Below, one piece after another: positions 1 to 7,432 of a stretch of DNA of 48,570 bases. The stretch's first letter is position 1, and each line of letters begins with the position of its first letter. The translations under genes were made by a program, and so were the position numbers. A model generated the notes under the pieces. The model saw nothing but the letters and a program-made list of their open reading frames with translations. It did not search any database and was not told where the DNA came from. Source of the DNA: Collinsella sp. (GTDB taxonomy: Bacteria; Actinomycetota; Coriobacteriia; Coriobacteriales; Coriobacteriaceae); contig DXML01000004.1 in the NCBI GenBank assembly GCA_019414205.1, forward strand, positions 1 to 48,570, given 5' to 3'.

Positions 1-54
1 AATCCAAGGGTTACACCCTAAGAGCAAACCACCCCTTCTAGGGGTGGTTTTGAT
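1..54 (+). mobile_element. End of an IS200-type element (rest lies left of the window)
   Basis: These 54 bases are the exact reverse complement of 25017-25070, the downstream end of the IS200-type element at 25 kb. They hold the same perfect 10-bp hairpin with a five-base loop (about 26-50), followed by TTTT. The inference is that a second copy, with its transposase on the plus strand, lies just left of the window and stops four bases before the stop codon of the kinase gene. The hairpin plus T-run could also act as a terminator for plus-strand transcription. Only this edge is visible. Confidence 0.7.
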
Positions 55-57
55 TGG

Positions 58-681
58 CTAGGCTTCGAGCTGGGCGACTTTATAGCGGTAGGCAGCGGCG
101 ATAACGTCTTTGCAGCCCTCGCGTCCCAGCTTGGCGCGGTTGACGACGATATCCTTACCGCTTGTCATCTTCCACTTGCCGGCGCTGTAGCGCTTGTAGA
201 ATGCCTCGCGCGCCTTCTGCTGCTGTTTGACCAGCTTGGCGCCCTTCTTTTTGTTAAGGCCGCGCTTCTTGCGCACGATCTCAACGCGGTCCTCAAAGGG
301 TGCGGTCACCAACACGGCAATGTGGTTGGGGTTGTTACGCAGCAGGTAATCGGACAGACGGCCTTCGATAATGCAGCTCTCGGTCTCACCCAGGTCTAAA
401 ATCACCTGGCTCATCTTTTGGAACAACTTATCCGAGTACGAACGCGCATCGTAGCGGTCGGGCAGAAACGCCATGTTTTCCACGGCCAGGCGCTCGTCGT
501 AGGCGGCCATCTTATCGAGCGATTCACCCGCGCGCAGCGACGCACGCACCAGCAGCTCGTTATCGTACAGCGGAATCCCCAGCTCATTGGCGAGGATACG
601 GCCAATCTCGTGGCCCTCGGCACCAAAGTCGCGCGCGATGGTAATAACCACAGGACTCTTCTTGTTCTCCAGATCGCTCAT
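58..681 (-). CDS. Cytidylate-kinase-like family protein
   Basis: A 207-residue soluble protein of the cytidylate kinase-like (AAA/P-loop) family. The N-terminus has the family pattern ITIARDFGAEGHEIG (residues about 13-27), where homologues usually carry a G-S-G-G-R-type nucleotide loop; here it is G-A-E-G-H. An Arg-rich lid-like region follows around residues 130-165, including a very basic KKRGLNKKKG stretch. Members are thought to phosphorylate nucleotides, but the substrate of this subfamily is not established, so I do not call it cmk. The ATG has a good upstream AAAGGA. It stands alone between the IS end and a long hairpin repeat. Confidence 0.75.
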   Translation of the reverse strand: MSDLENKKSPVVITIARDFGAEGHEIGRILANELGIPLYDNELLVRASLRAGESLDKMAAYDERLAVENMAFLPDRYDARSYSDKLFQKMSQVILDLGETESCIIEGRLSDYLLRNNPNHIAVLVTAPFEDRVEIVRKKRGLNKKKGAKLVKQQQKAREAFYKRYSAGKWKMTSGKDIVVNRAKLGREGCKDVIAAAYRYKVAQLEA

Positions 682-742
682 CGCGATTCCTTTCTAACAA
701 ATGAGAAAAGGGCTGTTTATCTCTTATTCCCACGATACCGTA

Positions 743-848
743 CCTGGGTTTTCCTGGTGCCCAAGATTGGCCTGAAAGAGGAGCGACGCGTACTTTGGTA
801 CGCGAGCGACGGTTTGAAGGCCAAGGTTGGGTGCCAGGGAAAGCCAGG
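743..848 (+). repeat. Long hairpin repeat, copy C
   Basis: An imperfect inverted repeat with arms of about 50 bases. Its centre (AGCGACGCGTAC, four-base loop, GTACGCGAGCGAC) is the same as in the copy at 34830-34975, while the outer arms differ in sequence but still pair. It lies between the 3' end of the ABC permease gene, whose stop codon abuts it, and the start of the kinase gene. Copies A and B sit in the same way after minus-strand stop codons. It has no T-run, so it is not a standard terminator. Confidence 0.7.
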
Positions 849-1487
849 CTATGCGGCTACGATGCGGTGTTGGTAGGCTCGGACCAGCAGCGAGATACCA
901 AAGTTGAGCACAAAGTACATCGCAAACACCAGGCCGTAGAGCATAAGCACCTGCGACAGGTCGATCGCGTGGGCCATCACGACATTTGCCGTGTACATGA
1001 GCTCGGCCACGTTAATACCCGAAAGATACGAGCTGTCCTTGATGACGGTCGTGCACTGGCTAAACAGTGCCGGAATGATCGTCTTAAATGTCTGCGGCAA
1101 AATGATGTAGCGCATGGTGGCAAAGAAGCCGAAGCCCTGGCTCTGCGCTGCCTCAAACTGGCCGCGCGGAATCGAGTTGAGACCGCCGCGCACAATCTCG
1201 GCCATAACAGCGCTGGTAAACAGCGTAAAGGCAATGGTCGAAATCACAATGTCCAAACCCTGCACCGTAAAGTATATAAACAGGATCCACAGCAGGTTCG
1301 GCGTGCAACGGAACAGCTCGATATAGGCGCTCACCAAAATACGGAATGGGCGGGGCGCATAGCTTTTAACAAGCGCCAGCACCGTGCCAAAGATGAGCGA
1401 GAAAAAGATCGACAGCGCCGAGATCTCGATTGTCTTAACAAAGCCGCCCCAAATGTAGAGCAGGTTGGTCGCGTTGAAGATTTCCAT
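849..1487 (-). CDS. Polar amino acid ABC transporter permease (second subunit)
   Basis: A 212-residue inner-membrane permease of the His/Glu/Gln/Arg/opine family. It has about five hydrophobic segments and the EAA loop that docks on the ATPase (around residues 115-135, GGLNSIPRGQFEAAQSQGF). It pairs with the permease just upstream to form the membrane channel of the importer encoded at 849-3878. Only three bases separate it from the upstream stop codon, and its ribosome-binding site (GAGGAGG) overlaps that stop region, so the two are probably translationally coupled. Last gene of the operon. The exact amino acid carried cannot be read from the sequence. Confidence 0.92.
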   Translation of the reverse strand: MEIFNATNLLYIWGGFVKTIEISALSIFFSLIFGTVLALVKSYAPRPFRILVSAYIELFRCTPNLLWILFIYFTVQGLDIVISTIAFTLFTSAVMAEIVRGGLNSIPRGQFEAAQSQGFGFFATMRYIILPQTFKTIIPALFSQCTTVIKDSSYLSGINVAELMYTANVVMAHAIDLSQVLMLYGLVFAMYFVLNFGISLLVRAYQHRIVAA

Positions 1488-1490
1488 GCG

Positions 1491-2237
1491 CTAGGCCTCC
1501 TCTACGTTGTCGAGCCCCAGCTCGGCCAGGCTCACGCCGCGCGGACGCTCCTTGGAGCGGCGCTCGAGCCACTGCACCAGCATGGCGAGCGGAAAGCAGA
1601 TGATGAAGTACATAAGGCAGCAGACGATGTATCCCTGCAGGTAACCGTACAGACTCACAAAGTTGTCGGAGCGGTACATAAGGTCGCCGCCGGCCACGAG
1701 TGCGAGCACCGACGTGTTCTTGACCAGGTTGAGCGCCTGGTTGCACAGCGGCGGCAGGATGATCTTGAACGTCTGGGGCAGCACGATGTACCAGTAGGCC
1801 TGCGCACGGGTGAAGCCTTGGCTCTGGGCCGCCTCCATCTGGCCGCGCGGAACAGCCTCGATGCCGGTGCGGATGACCTCCGAGATGTAGGCCGCGTGAT
1901 ACAGGCCCACGCCCAAGAAGCCCAGCACGAACGGCGCGATGCGCACCGGCTGGTCGGCGCCGGTTATGGCTTGCAAAAACTGCGGACCGGCCATGTACAT
2001 AAAGAGCACCTGCACGGGCAACGGGGTGTTCTGGTAAAACTCCACGTACACGCGGCTTATGGCGCGCAGCACGCGCGAACGGGTGGTGGAGAACACGCCC
2101 AGCAGCGTGCCCAGCACCAGCGACAGCAGCAGACCGGCAACGACCACCTGTAGCGTCACGCCAAAGCCCTCCCAGAAGGGCCCCATGTTTTGAAATGTCG
2201 TCGACCAACGGTCGGCGTCAAATAATCCTTCGAGCAT
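1491..2237 (-). CDS. Polar amino acid ABC transporter permease (first subunit)
   Basis: A 248-residue membrane permease of the same family as its neighbour, with the EAA loop GIEAVPRGQMEAAQSQGF. The motif is nearly identical to that of the second permease, as usual for heterodimeric GlnP/HisQM-type channels. I chose the ATG at 2237 because AGGAAGGA sits just upstream; an ORF start 11 codons earlier has no such site. The gene follows the substrate-binding lipoprotein gene by 25 bases. The C-terminal tail is charged and cytoplasmic. Confidence 0.92.
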   Translation of the reverse strand: MLEGLFDADRWSTTFQNMGPFWEGFGVTLQVVVAGLLLSLVLGTLLGVFSTTRSRVLRAISRVYVEFYQNTPLPVQVLFMYMAGPQFLQAITGADQPVRIAPFVLGFLGVGLYHAAYISEVIRTGIEAVPRGQMEAAQSQGFTRAQAYWYIVLPQTFKIILPPLCNQALNLVKNTSVLALVAGGDLMYRSDNFVSLYGYLQGYIVCCLMYFIICFPLAMLVQWLERRSKERPRGVSLAELGLDNVEEA

Positions 2238-2262
2238 TTGATTCCTTCCTTGGACGATGCGC

Positions 2263-3138
2263 CTATACAAGACCCCAGGTCTTGACCTCTTGGTCGAGCC
2301 AGCCGTCGGCCAGGCGATCGCAAATCACCTGATCGACCACGGCCGAAAGGTCGCAGCCCTTCTTGGTCGCCACGCCGTAGCCCTGCTCGCCAAACTTGAC
2401 CTCGGGCTGCAGCAGCTCAACGGTCTCGTTCATGTAGCCGGCCAGCGTGGAGCGGTCCATGGCAAAGACGTCGATATTGCCGGCGTCGAGCGAACTCTTG
2501 ATGATGGGATAACCGCTAAAGGCCCTAAACTCGGGCTTACAGCTAAAGCCGTTGTCCTTGATCATCTGCTCGATCAGGCCCTGCGTGGTGGCACCCTGGC
2601 TCACGCCGATGACCTTGCCGTCCAGGTCCTCAATCGAGGTAAAGCCCGAACGCTTCTTGACCATGAGTCCCACGTAGTCGGTGCGGTACGGCGTCGAGAA
2701 ATCCCAGCTCTTCTTGCGCTCGTCGGTGATGGTGTAGGTCGCTGCGACCACGTCGAGTTGGCCGTTATCGATCAGCGGGCCGCGTGTCTTGGGCGTTACG
2801 TCGGTAAACTCGACAAGCTCCTGGGCACGGGCTTCCTTGTAGCTCACGCCAAAGACAGCGGCGGCGATCTGGTAGCACAAATCGACTTCCATGCCCTCAA
2901 AGCGTCCTTTGGCGGTGTCGTAATAGCCGTAGCCGGGAACATCTTTCTTGACGCCGGCATTCAGATGGCCGCGCGACTTGATGGCCGCAAGCTTGGATCC
3001 CTTGTCGGAACCCTCGCCGCTGGTGGAGTTGCCGCAACCGGTGAGCGCGGTCCCCGTCAGCGCGAGCATGCCGGCGCCCGCCAGCTGCAAAAAGTGACGG
3101 CGCGACACGGCCGCCCTCGTCATATCCGTCATGTCCAT
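2263..3138 (-). CDS. Amino acid ABC transporter substrate-binding lipoprotein
   Basis: A 291-residue extracellular solute-binding protein of family 3. The N-terminus has a twin-arginine-like SRRHFLQ motif (residues 12-18), a hydrophobic stretch and a lipobox LTGC, with Cys35 as the likely lipidated residue. The mature part shows family 3 hallmarks: MEVDLCYQIAAAVFG after the first strand, then DVVAATYTITDERKKSWDFS and GKVIGVSQGATTQ. It should capture an amino acid outside the membrane and pass it to the two permeases. The longest ORF starts at a GTG one codon earlier; the ATG at 3138 is equally possible. It starts nine bases after the ATPase gene. Confidence 0.9.
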   Translation of the reverse strand: MDMTDMTRAAVSRRHFLQLAGAGMLALTGTALTGCGNSTSGEGSDKGSKLAAIKSRGHLNAGVKKDVPGYGYYDTAKGRFEGMEVDLCYQIAAAVFGVSYKEARAQELVEFTDVTPKTRGPLIDNGQLDVVAATYTITDERKKSWDFSTPYRTDYVGLMVKKRSGFTSIEDLDGKVIGVSQGATTQGLIEQMIKDNGFSCKPEFRAFSGYPIIKSSLDAGNIDVFAMDRSTLAGYMNETVELLQPEVKFGEQGYGVATKKGCDLSAVVDQVICDRLADGWLDQEVKTWGLV

Positions 3139-3146
3139 CACCGCGC

Positions 3147-3878
3147 CTAGTGCAGAATCTTGGACAGGAACTCGCGGCAGCGCGGGTTCTCGGGGTTATC
3201 GAAGAAGTGCTCGGGCGTGCCCTCCTCCAGGATGCGGCCGTCCTCCATAAAGATGACGCGGTCGGCCACCTGGCGCGCAAAGCCCATCTCGTGCGTCACG
3301 CAGATCATGGTGATGTCCTCCTGCGCGAGCTCAATCATAACGTCCAGAACCTCCTGGACCATCTCGGGGTCGAGCGCCGAGGTCGGCTCGTCAAACAGGA
3401 TGATGGGCTGCTTGGTGCACAGGGCACGGGCGATGGCGATGCGCTGCTGCTGACCGCCCGAGAGGTTCTGCGGATACTCGCCGGCCTTATGCGCCATGCC
3501 GACGCGCTTGAGCGCGGCGACGGCGATCTCGGTCGCCTCCTCCTTGCTCTTCTTTTGCAGCTTGATGGGCGCGAGCGTCAGATTGCCCAGCACCGTCATG
3601 TTGGGATACAGGTTGAACTGCTGAAACACCATGGAGCTATATTTGCGAGCCATTTCCAGGTGATTCTTCTTAGTGAGCGGCGTACCGTCGATGATGACCT
3701 CGCCCGACGTGGGCTCCTCAAGATAATCGACACAGCGGATGAGCGTCGACTTACCCGAGCCGGAAGGCCCGATCATTACGAGCTTCTCGCCGCGCTTGAC
3801 GGTGAGGTTGATATCTTTGAGCACATGCAGGTCGCCAAAGTACTTGTTGAGATGCTTGATCTCGATCATGTCTGCCAT
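3147..3878 (-). CDS. Polar amino acid ABC transporter ATP-binding protein
   Basis: A 243-residue GlnQ/HisP-type ATPase that powers the importer. Walker A is GPSGSGKST (residues about 38-46), the signature is LSGGQQQR, Walker B is IILFDEPTSALDP, and the switch histidine lies in VTHEMGF. The ATG has GGGAAGGGA just upstream. It is the first gene of the four-gene operon ATPase, binding protein, permease, permease. A -10-like TACAAT lies on the minus strand at 3914-3919, about 36 bases before the start; no clear -35 is visible. Confidence 0.94.
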   Translation of the reverse strand: MADMIEIKHLNKYFGDLHVLKDINLTVKRGEKLVMIGPSGSGKSTLIRCVDYLEEPTSGEVIIDGTPLTKKNHLEMARKYSSMVFQQFNLYPNMTVLGNLTLAPIKLQKKSKEEATEIAVAALKRVGMAHKAGEYPQNLSGGQQQRIAIARALCTKQPIILFDEPTSALDPEMVQEVLDVMIELAQEDITMICVTHEMGFARQVADRVIFMEDGRILEEGTPEHFFDNPENPRCREFLSKILH

Positions 3879-4197
3879 GAATGTCCCTTCCCTGCGTTTA
3901 CACGAGTTGAACTATTGTACGGAAAGAACCACGTTTCCGCAGCCCACACTACATTCCCGTAAAGAACCCGCAATCTTCCACCCACTCATTGGGCACTCAT
4001 TTAAGTCTGTCCCCAGTGAGCGCCCAACCGCCCTTGTTGAGCATAAGTCAGCGAAAACCCGTACACGCGAGCAAGGTGACGTGAAATGAAAGGGCGCAGA
4101 CCTTATGGTCGCGCCCTTGAAATTGAACGTCAGATTGCCGCGTGTACGGGTTTGCAGCGTCGAGCCGTTACGCGGTTTGGTAAAACCGCGTAACAAA
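3879..4197. other. Non-coding region between the yqeY-like gene and the ABC importer
   Basis: No gene is seen here. The part near 3880-3930 should hold the importer promoter (TACAAT at 3914-3919, minus strand). At 3989-4027 there is a 10-bp inverted repeat with one mismatch (TTGGGC..CTCA against TGAG..GCCCAA) whose loop contains CTGTCCCC, a word also found in other intergenic repeats here. The rest is copy A of the long hairpin repeat. Confidence 0.6.
4047..4194 (+). repeat. Long hairpin repeat, copy A
   Basis: This is a nested hairpin. The outer stem pairs 4055-4069 with 4139-4153 (15 perfect pairs), the middle stem TGACGT 4077-4082 pairs with ACGTCA 4127-4132, and the inner stem AAGGGCGC pairs with GCGCCCTT around a short loop. 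A separate 12-bp hairpin follows (4167-4178 with 4183-4194). The sequences GCGAGCAAGGTG, CAGATTGCCG and GTTTGCAGCGTCGA between stems are shared with copy B, while stem sequences differ but remain paired. It ends three bases before the stop codon of the yqeY-like gene. Confidence 0.8.
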
Positions 4198-4641
4198 TTA
4201 CGCGAGTTTGGCTCCGACGATCTTTGCCGCGGCCGGCTTATCGAAGTTGCCGCCAGTGGCCTTGCCGAGTGCACCCATAACCTGGCCCATCTGCTTCTTG
4301 GACGTGGCGCCCAGCTCGGCGATGACCTGCTCGATCAGAGCCTCGAGCTCCTCGCCCGAAACCTGCGCGGGCAGCAGGCTCTCCAGAATCTTGACCTGCT
4401 CGGTCAGGTTGTCGGTACGCTCCTGGTCGGTGCCGGCCTTGATGGACATCTCCAGTGTCTCGCTCGTCTGCTTGATCAGACGCTTGATCATGCTGTTGAC
4501 GTCTTCCTCGGTCACATCGCGGCGCTCATTGACCTCGATATTCTTCACCTCGGCCTTAACCTGGCGAATGATGGACAGGCGAACCTTGTCCTTGGCCTTC
4601 ATGGCCGCGATCATTTCCTTCTGCAGCTCTTCGTTGGTCAT
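4198..4641 (-). CDS. GatB/YqeY domain-containing protein
   Basis: A 147-residue helical protein matching the YqeY family, related to the tail domain of the GatB subunit of the tRNA amidotransferase. Features are a basic N-terminal helix with DKVRLSIIRQVKAEVKNIEV, a central ILESLLPAQVSGEELEALI, and the C-terminal GQVMGALGKATGGNFDKPAAAKIVGAKL that is typical of the family. The cellular role is unproven; tRNA binding is assumed from the domain. The ATG at 4641 has GAGAGGA seven bases upstream. It follows the foldase gene by 54 bases; a GC-rich hairpin at about 4665-4691 lies between them, without a T-run. Confidence 0.88.
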   Translation of the reverse strand: MTNEELQKEMIAAMKAKDKVRLSIIRQVKAEVKNIEVNERRDVTEEDVNSMIKRLIKQTSETLEMSIKAGTDQERTDNLTEQVKILESLLPAQVSGEELEALIEQVIAELGATSKKQMGQVMGALGKATGGNFDKPAAAKIVGAKLA

Positions 4642-4695
4642 CTGCAAATCCTCTCTAATAGCGTGGGCGGCACTCGCGCGAGCACCGCCCCATGA

Positions 4696-5916
4696 TTACT
4701 CAGTCGTCGACGAATCGTCGGTCGAACTCTTGGTGATGCCCTTCAGACTCACGTTATAGGGTACGTCCTTGGGCATGGGGTTGACGGTAATGTCGGCGTC
4801 CTTCTTGTACTGCTCCAGCCACTCACTGTACGCGGTACTGGCCGCCTGCGTCTTCACCACGTTGGAGACGTACTTCTTGATGGCCTTGGGCACCTGGTTG
4901 ATGTCATCAACCTGATTATCGACATGGAAGTAGTCGGTGCACTTGATGATGTGGTAGCCATAGGTCGACTCGATGACTTCGCTCACGTCGCCCTTGTTGA
5001 GCCCCTCGAGCGCCGTCTGGTAGCTGTCGACAAAGGTGGTGAGCTTATCCCAGCCCACATCGCCCTTCTTCTCCTTGGAACCGGTGTCCTCGGAGTACTG
5101 CTCAACGGCGTCCTCAAAGCTCAGCTCACCGGAGTTGATCTTGTCCAGGCACTCCTGCGCCTTGGCCTTGGCGGCAGCCTTGTCCTCGTCGGAAGCGTCG
5201 GAATCAACCTTGATCAGGATGTTCGACGAGCGACGGGCGTCGTTGTAGCTGGACAGGTTTTCGTTGATGTAATCGACAATCTCGCTGTCCTTGGGTTTGC
5301 TCGTGGGCGCGACGGCATCCTTGAGTTTCTGCTGCGCCAGACTCTCCTTGAGCGAATCCTTGTAGGTATCCTCGGTATAGCCGTAGGTCTTGAGGGTCTT
5401 CTTAAAGGCCTTGGCACCGCCCGCGCTCTTGCACGCGTCCTTCCAAGCCTTCTCGACCTCCTCGTCCGACACCGTCACGCCGTTCTCCTTCTGTGCCTGT
5501 TGAAGCAGAATCTGCTGCGTGTAGGAGTCGATGAGTTGCTTGCGATACTTCTTGGGCGTGAGGTCGTTGTCGACCAGATACTGCGCCCAGTCCTTGTCCT
5601 TGGTGTAGCCGTAGGACGTGCGCATGCTCATGATCTGCTTGGTCACGGTGTCCTCGGTGAGGTTGGTGCCGTTGATAGTAGCAGCAACACCGCCGGTCAG
5701 CTTGTAGCCCGAGGTGTCTTCGGCCTGCGACATAAGGCCGGAGCACGCCATCGCCGAGACGGAAAGCAGCATCGCCAGCACGCCGATGACCACCAGAACG
5801 ATCTTGACGGTCTTGGACACGCGGGTCTTGCGCTGCTTCTTGCGAGAGTTGGAGGCGGCGCGAGCCTGCTGCTCGGGCGTCGGCTCGAGTGCGGGGTTCT
5901 TTTTCTTATTTGCCAT
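4696..5916 (-). CDS. Membrane-anchored parvulin-type peptidyl-prolyl isomerase
   Basis: A 406-residue foldase of the PrsA/SurA type. It has a basic cytoplasmic start, one membrane segment (about residues 37-58), a SurA-like N-terminal helical domain (about 70-210) and a PpiC rotamase domain (about 225-330) ending in GYHIIKC. A helical tail and an acidic Ser/Thr/Asp-rich end follow. It should help secreted proteins fold outside the membrane. A Cys lies just after the hydrophobic core (SAMACSG), but the lipobox is poor, so I treat it as a membrane anchor. I chose the ATG at 5916 (upstream AAAGG) over an ORF start 33 codons earlier that runs through repeats. Confidence 0.85.
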   Translation of the reverse strand: MANKKKNPALEPTPEQQARAASNSRKKQRKTRVSKTVKIVLVVIGVLAMLLSVSAMACSGLMSQAEDTSGYKLTGGVAATINGTNLTEDTVTKQIMSMRTSYGYTKDKDWAQYLVDNDLTPKKYRKQLIDSYTQQILLQQAQKENGVTVSDEEVEKAWKDACKSAGGAKAFKKTLKTYGYTEDTYKDSLKESLAQQKLKDAVAPTSKPKDSEIVDYINENLSSYNDARRSSNILIKVDSDASDEDKAAAKAKAQECLDKINSGELSFEDAVEQYSEDTGSKEKKGDVGWDKLTTFVDSYQTALEGLNKGDVSEVIESTYGYHIIKCTDYFHVDNQVDDINQVPKAIKKYVSNVVKTQAASTAYSEWLEQYKKDADITVNPMPKDVPYNVSLKGITKSSTDDSSTTE

Positions 5917-6042
5917 AGTTGGCCTTTCGCATAACGAATCGAACAAACGCCATTGTGTCACAACGCAGCCCCCGCGGCACGCTTGGTGCATTGGGGACAG
6001 GTTAATCTGCACCATTTTGGTGCAAAGGGGACAGCTCTGGCA

Positions 6043-6129
6043 GCCGGCAGTTAGGGACGTTCCTTTTCTGCCGGCAGTTAGGGACAGTCCCCAAGTGCCG
6101 GCACATAAGGAACGTCCCTAGGTGCCGGC
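6043..6129. repeat. 27-bp tandem repeat, 3.2 units
   Basis: Three consecutive 27-base units start at 6043, 6070 and 6097, each beginning GCCGGCA, and a fourth GCCGGC lies at 6124-6129. Inside each unit is a GGGAC/GTCCC dyad that changes orientation between units (GGGACGTTCC, then GGGACAGTCCC, then GGAACGTCCC). Immediately before lies a second short direct repeat, GGTGCA plus GGGGACAG, at about 5985-6034. The array lies between the lone PTS IIA and the foldase gene. Confidence 0.75.
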
Positions 6130-6140
6130 TTAGCCCCACC

Positions 6141-6605
6141 TTAGAAGTGGCGGCGGATGGCGTCGACCATGCCCTGCGGCGTGGTCTGGCCGAGCACGTC
6201 GGCTGCGGCATCGGCGTCCATAAAGATGTTCATGAGCGCCTGCAGAGCCTCGACCTGGCCGCCCGGCTCGGCGATGCCCAGATTGATGACGATCTGCGCC
6301 GGCACCGGAGCGCCCATGCCAGCCATAGCGTTAAATGTCACGGGCGCGGAGGGCTTCACCACCGCGATATAGGGCTTGGCCACAAACCCCGGATCGGTAT
6401 GCGGAATGGCAATGTTTGCCGCCGGCATGGCAAGACCCGTGGGATAGGCATCCTCGCGCGTGCGAACGGCGTCGAGCCAACCGTCGGCAATGTAGCCGCG
6501 CGGAGCAAGCTCACTCTCGAGTTGCGCAAACACCTCACCCGGCGTCGCACACTCCCAATCAAAAAACACCAGCTCAGGCGTAAACAGCGCTTCGTTATCC
6601 GCCAT
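6141..6605 (-). CDS. PTS sugar transporter subunit IIA, fructose/galactitol type
   Basis: A 154-residue PTS EIIA type-2 domain protein. The likely phospho-accepting histidine lies in AANIAIPHTDP (about residues 94-104). Such proteins take phosphate from HPr and pass it to an IIB partner during sugar uptake. No IIB or IIC partner is adjacent, so this is either an orphan IIA or serves a transporter elsewhere; the galactitol-like (GatA) subgroup fits best by eye. The ATG has GAGGTGAG just upstream. Flanked by the 27-bp repeats downstream and the purN terminator upstream. Confidence 0.82.
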   Translation of the reverse strand: MADNEALFTPELVFFDWECATPGEVFAQLESELAPRGYIADGWLDAVRTREDAYPTGLAMPAANIAIPHTDPGFVAKPYIAVVKPSAPVTFNAMAGMGAPVPAQIVINLGIAEPGGQVEALQALMNIFMDADAAADVLGQTTPQGMVDAIRRHF

Positions 6606-6664
6606 GCGCTCACCTCTCTCACCTAGTCATTCAGGAACGTCCCCGATGACTACCCAAAACAAAA

Positions 6665-6698
6665 GGTGGCCACGCGCGCCTTGGCGCCAATGACCACC
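6665..6698 (-). terminator. Terminator after purN
   Basis: On the minus strand GGTGG and CCACC close a hairpin with an inner GGCGCC, followed by TTTTGTTTTG. It lies about 30 bases after the purN stop. Confidence 0.6.
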
Positions 6699-6730
6699 CT
6701 GACCACTCAACTAAATTGTACTGTGCGCCG

Positions 6731-7432
6731 CTAGACGCGGGGCGCATCAATTGCGACCTTGCCGCTCTCCAGCACGTGGACGCGGCCGTCGGCGAACATT
6801 TGCACGACCTCGGGATACAGCACGTGCTCAATCGCGTGGATGTGCTCCTCGAGCGCGTCGACATCCCAGCCCTCCTCGACAGCCAGCGCACGCTGGGCGA
6901 TGATGGGACCGTTGTCGTAGACCTCGTTGGCAAAATGCACGGTCACGCCAGTTACCTTGACGCCGCGCGCAAAGGCATCGTCAATCGCATGCGCACCGGT
7001 AAAGCTCGGCAGCAGCGCCGGATGCAAGTTGACCACGCGGTTGGGAAACGCCGCCAGCAGCGGTGTGTGCACCATGCGCATATAGCCGGCCATCACCACG
7101 TACTCGCAGCCGCGCTCGAGCAGCTCGTGCGCGATGATCTCGTCGGCGGCAATAGGGTCGGCATAGACATCCTTGGACAGCGTGAGCGTCTGGATGCCCG
7201 CGCGCTCAGCGCGCTGCAAACCCTTAGCCGAAGGACGGCTCGACACCACAAGCTCAATCGAGGCGTTGAGCTTACCGGCGGCGATCAGATCGATCAGCGC
7301 CTGCAGGTTGGTACCCGAACCGCTGATGAGCACACCGATCTTGAGCGGCTCGACCGTATCGGTGCCGGTCGGACGGGTGTAGGGCACAAAGCCCAGGCCC
7401 TCACTAGCAGCCATCTGCTCGTTAGCGCTCAT
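6731..7432 (-). CDS. purN: Phosphoribosylglycinamide formyltransferase
   Basis: A 233-residue enzyme that moves a formyl group from 10-formyl-tetrahydrofolate to GAR, the third step of purine synthesis. The substrate loop is KIGVLISGSGTNLQA (about 31-45); catalytic Asn and His lie in NLHPALLPSF and the catalytic Asp in VYDNGPII. About 29 residues precede the usual N-terminus; this extra stretch starts with MSANEQMAASEG. The gene overlaps the end of purM by 11 bases, which suggests coupled translation. It is the last gene of purF-purM-purN. Confidence 0.95.
   Translation of the reverse strand: MSANEQMAASEGLGFVPYTRPTGTDTVEPLKIGVLISGSGTNLQALIDLIAAGKLNASIELVVSSRPSAKGLQRAERAGIQTLTLSKDVYADPIAADEIIAHELLERGCEYVVMAGYMRMVHTPLLAAFPNRVVNLHPALLPSFTGAHAIDDAFARGVKVTGVTVHFANEVYDNGPIIAQRALAVEEGWDVDALEEHIHAIEHVLYPEVVQMFADGRVHVLESGKVAIDAPRV

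Noticed and set aside
743..848. Integron attC site
   Set aside because: The nested hairpins with variable arms recall attC, but the RYYYAAC and GTTRRRY boxes are missing and no integrase is present.
795..2153. 452-codon open frame on the plus strand
   Set aside because: It is antisense to two clear ABC permeases; its product is rich in His, Arg and Gln and shows no family pattern. High GC gives many such shadow frames.
6043..6129. CRISPR array
   Set aside because: Units are contiguous with no unique spacers and no cas genes are present.
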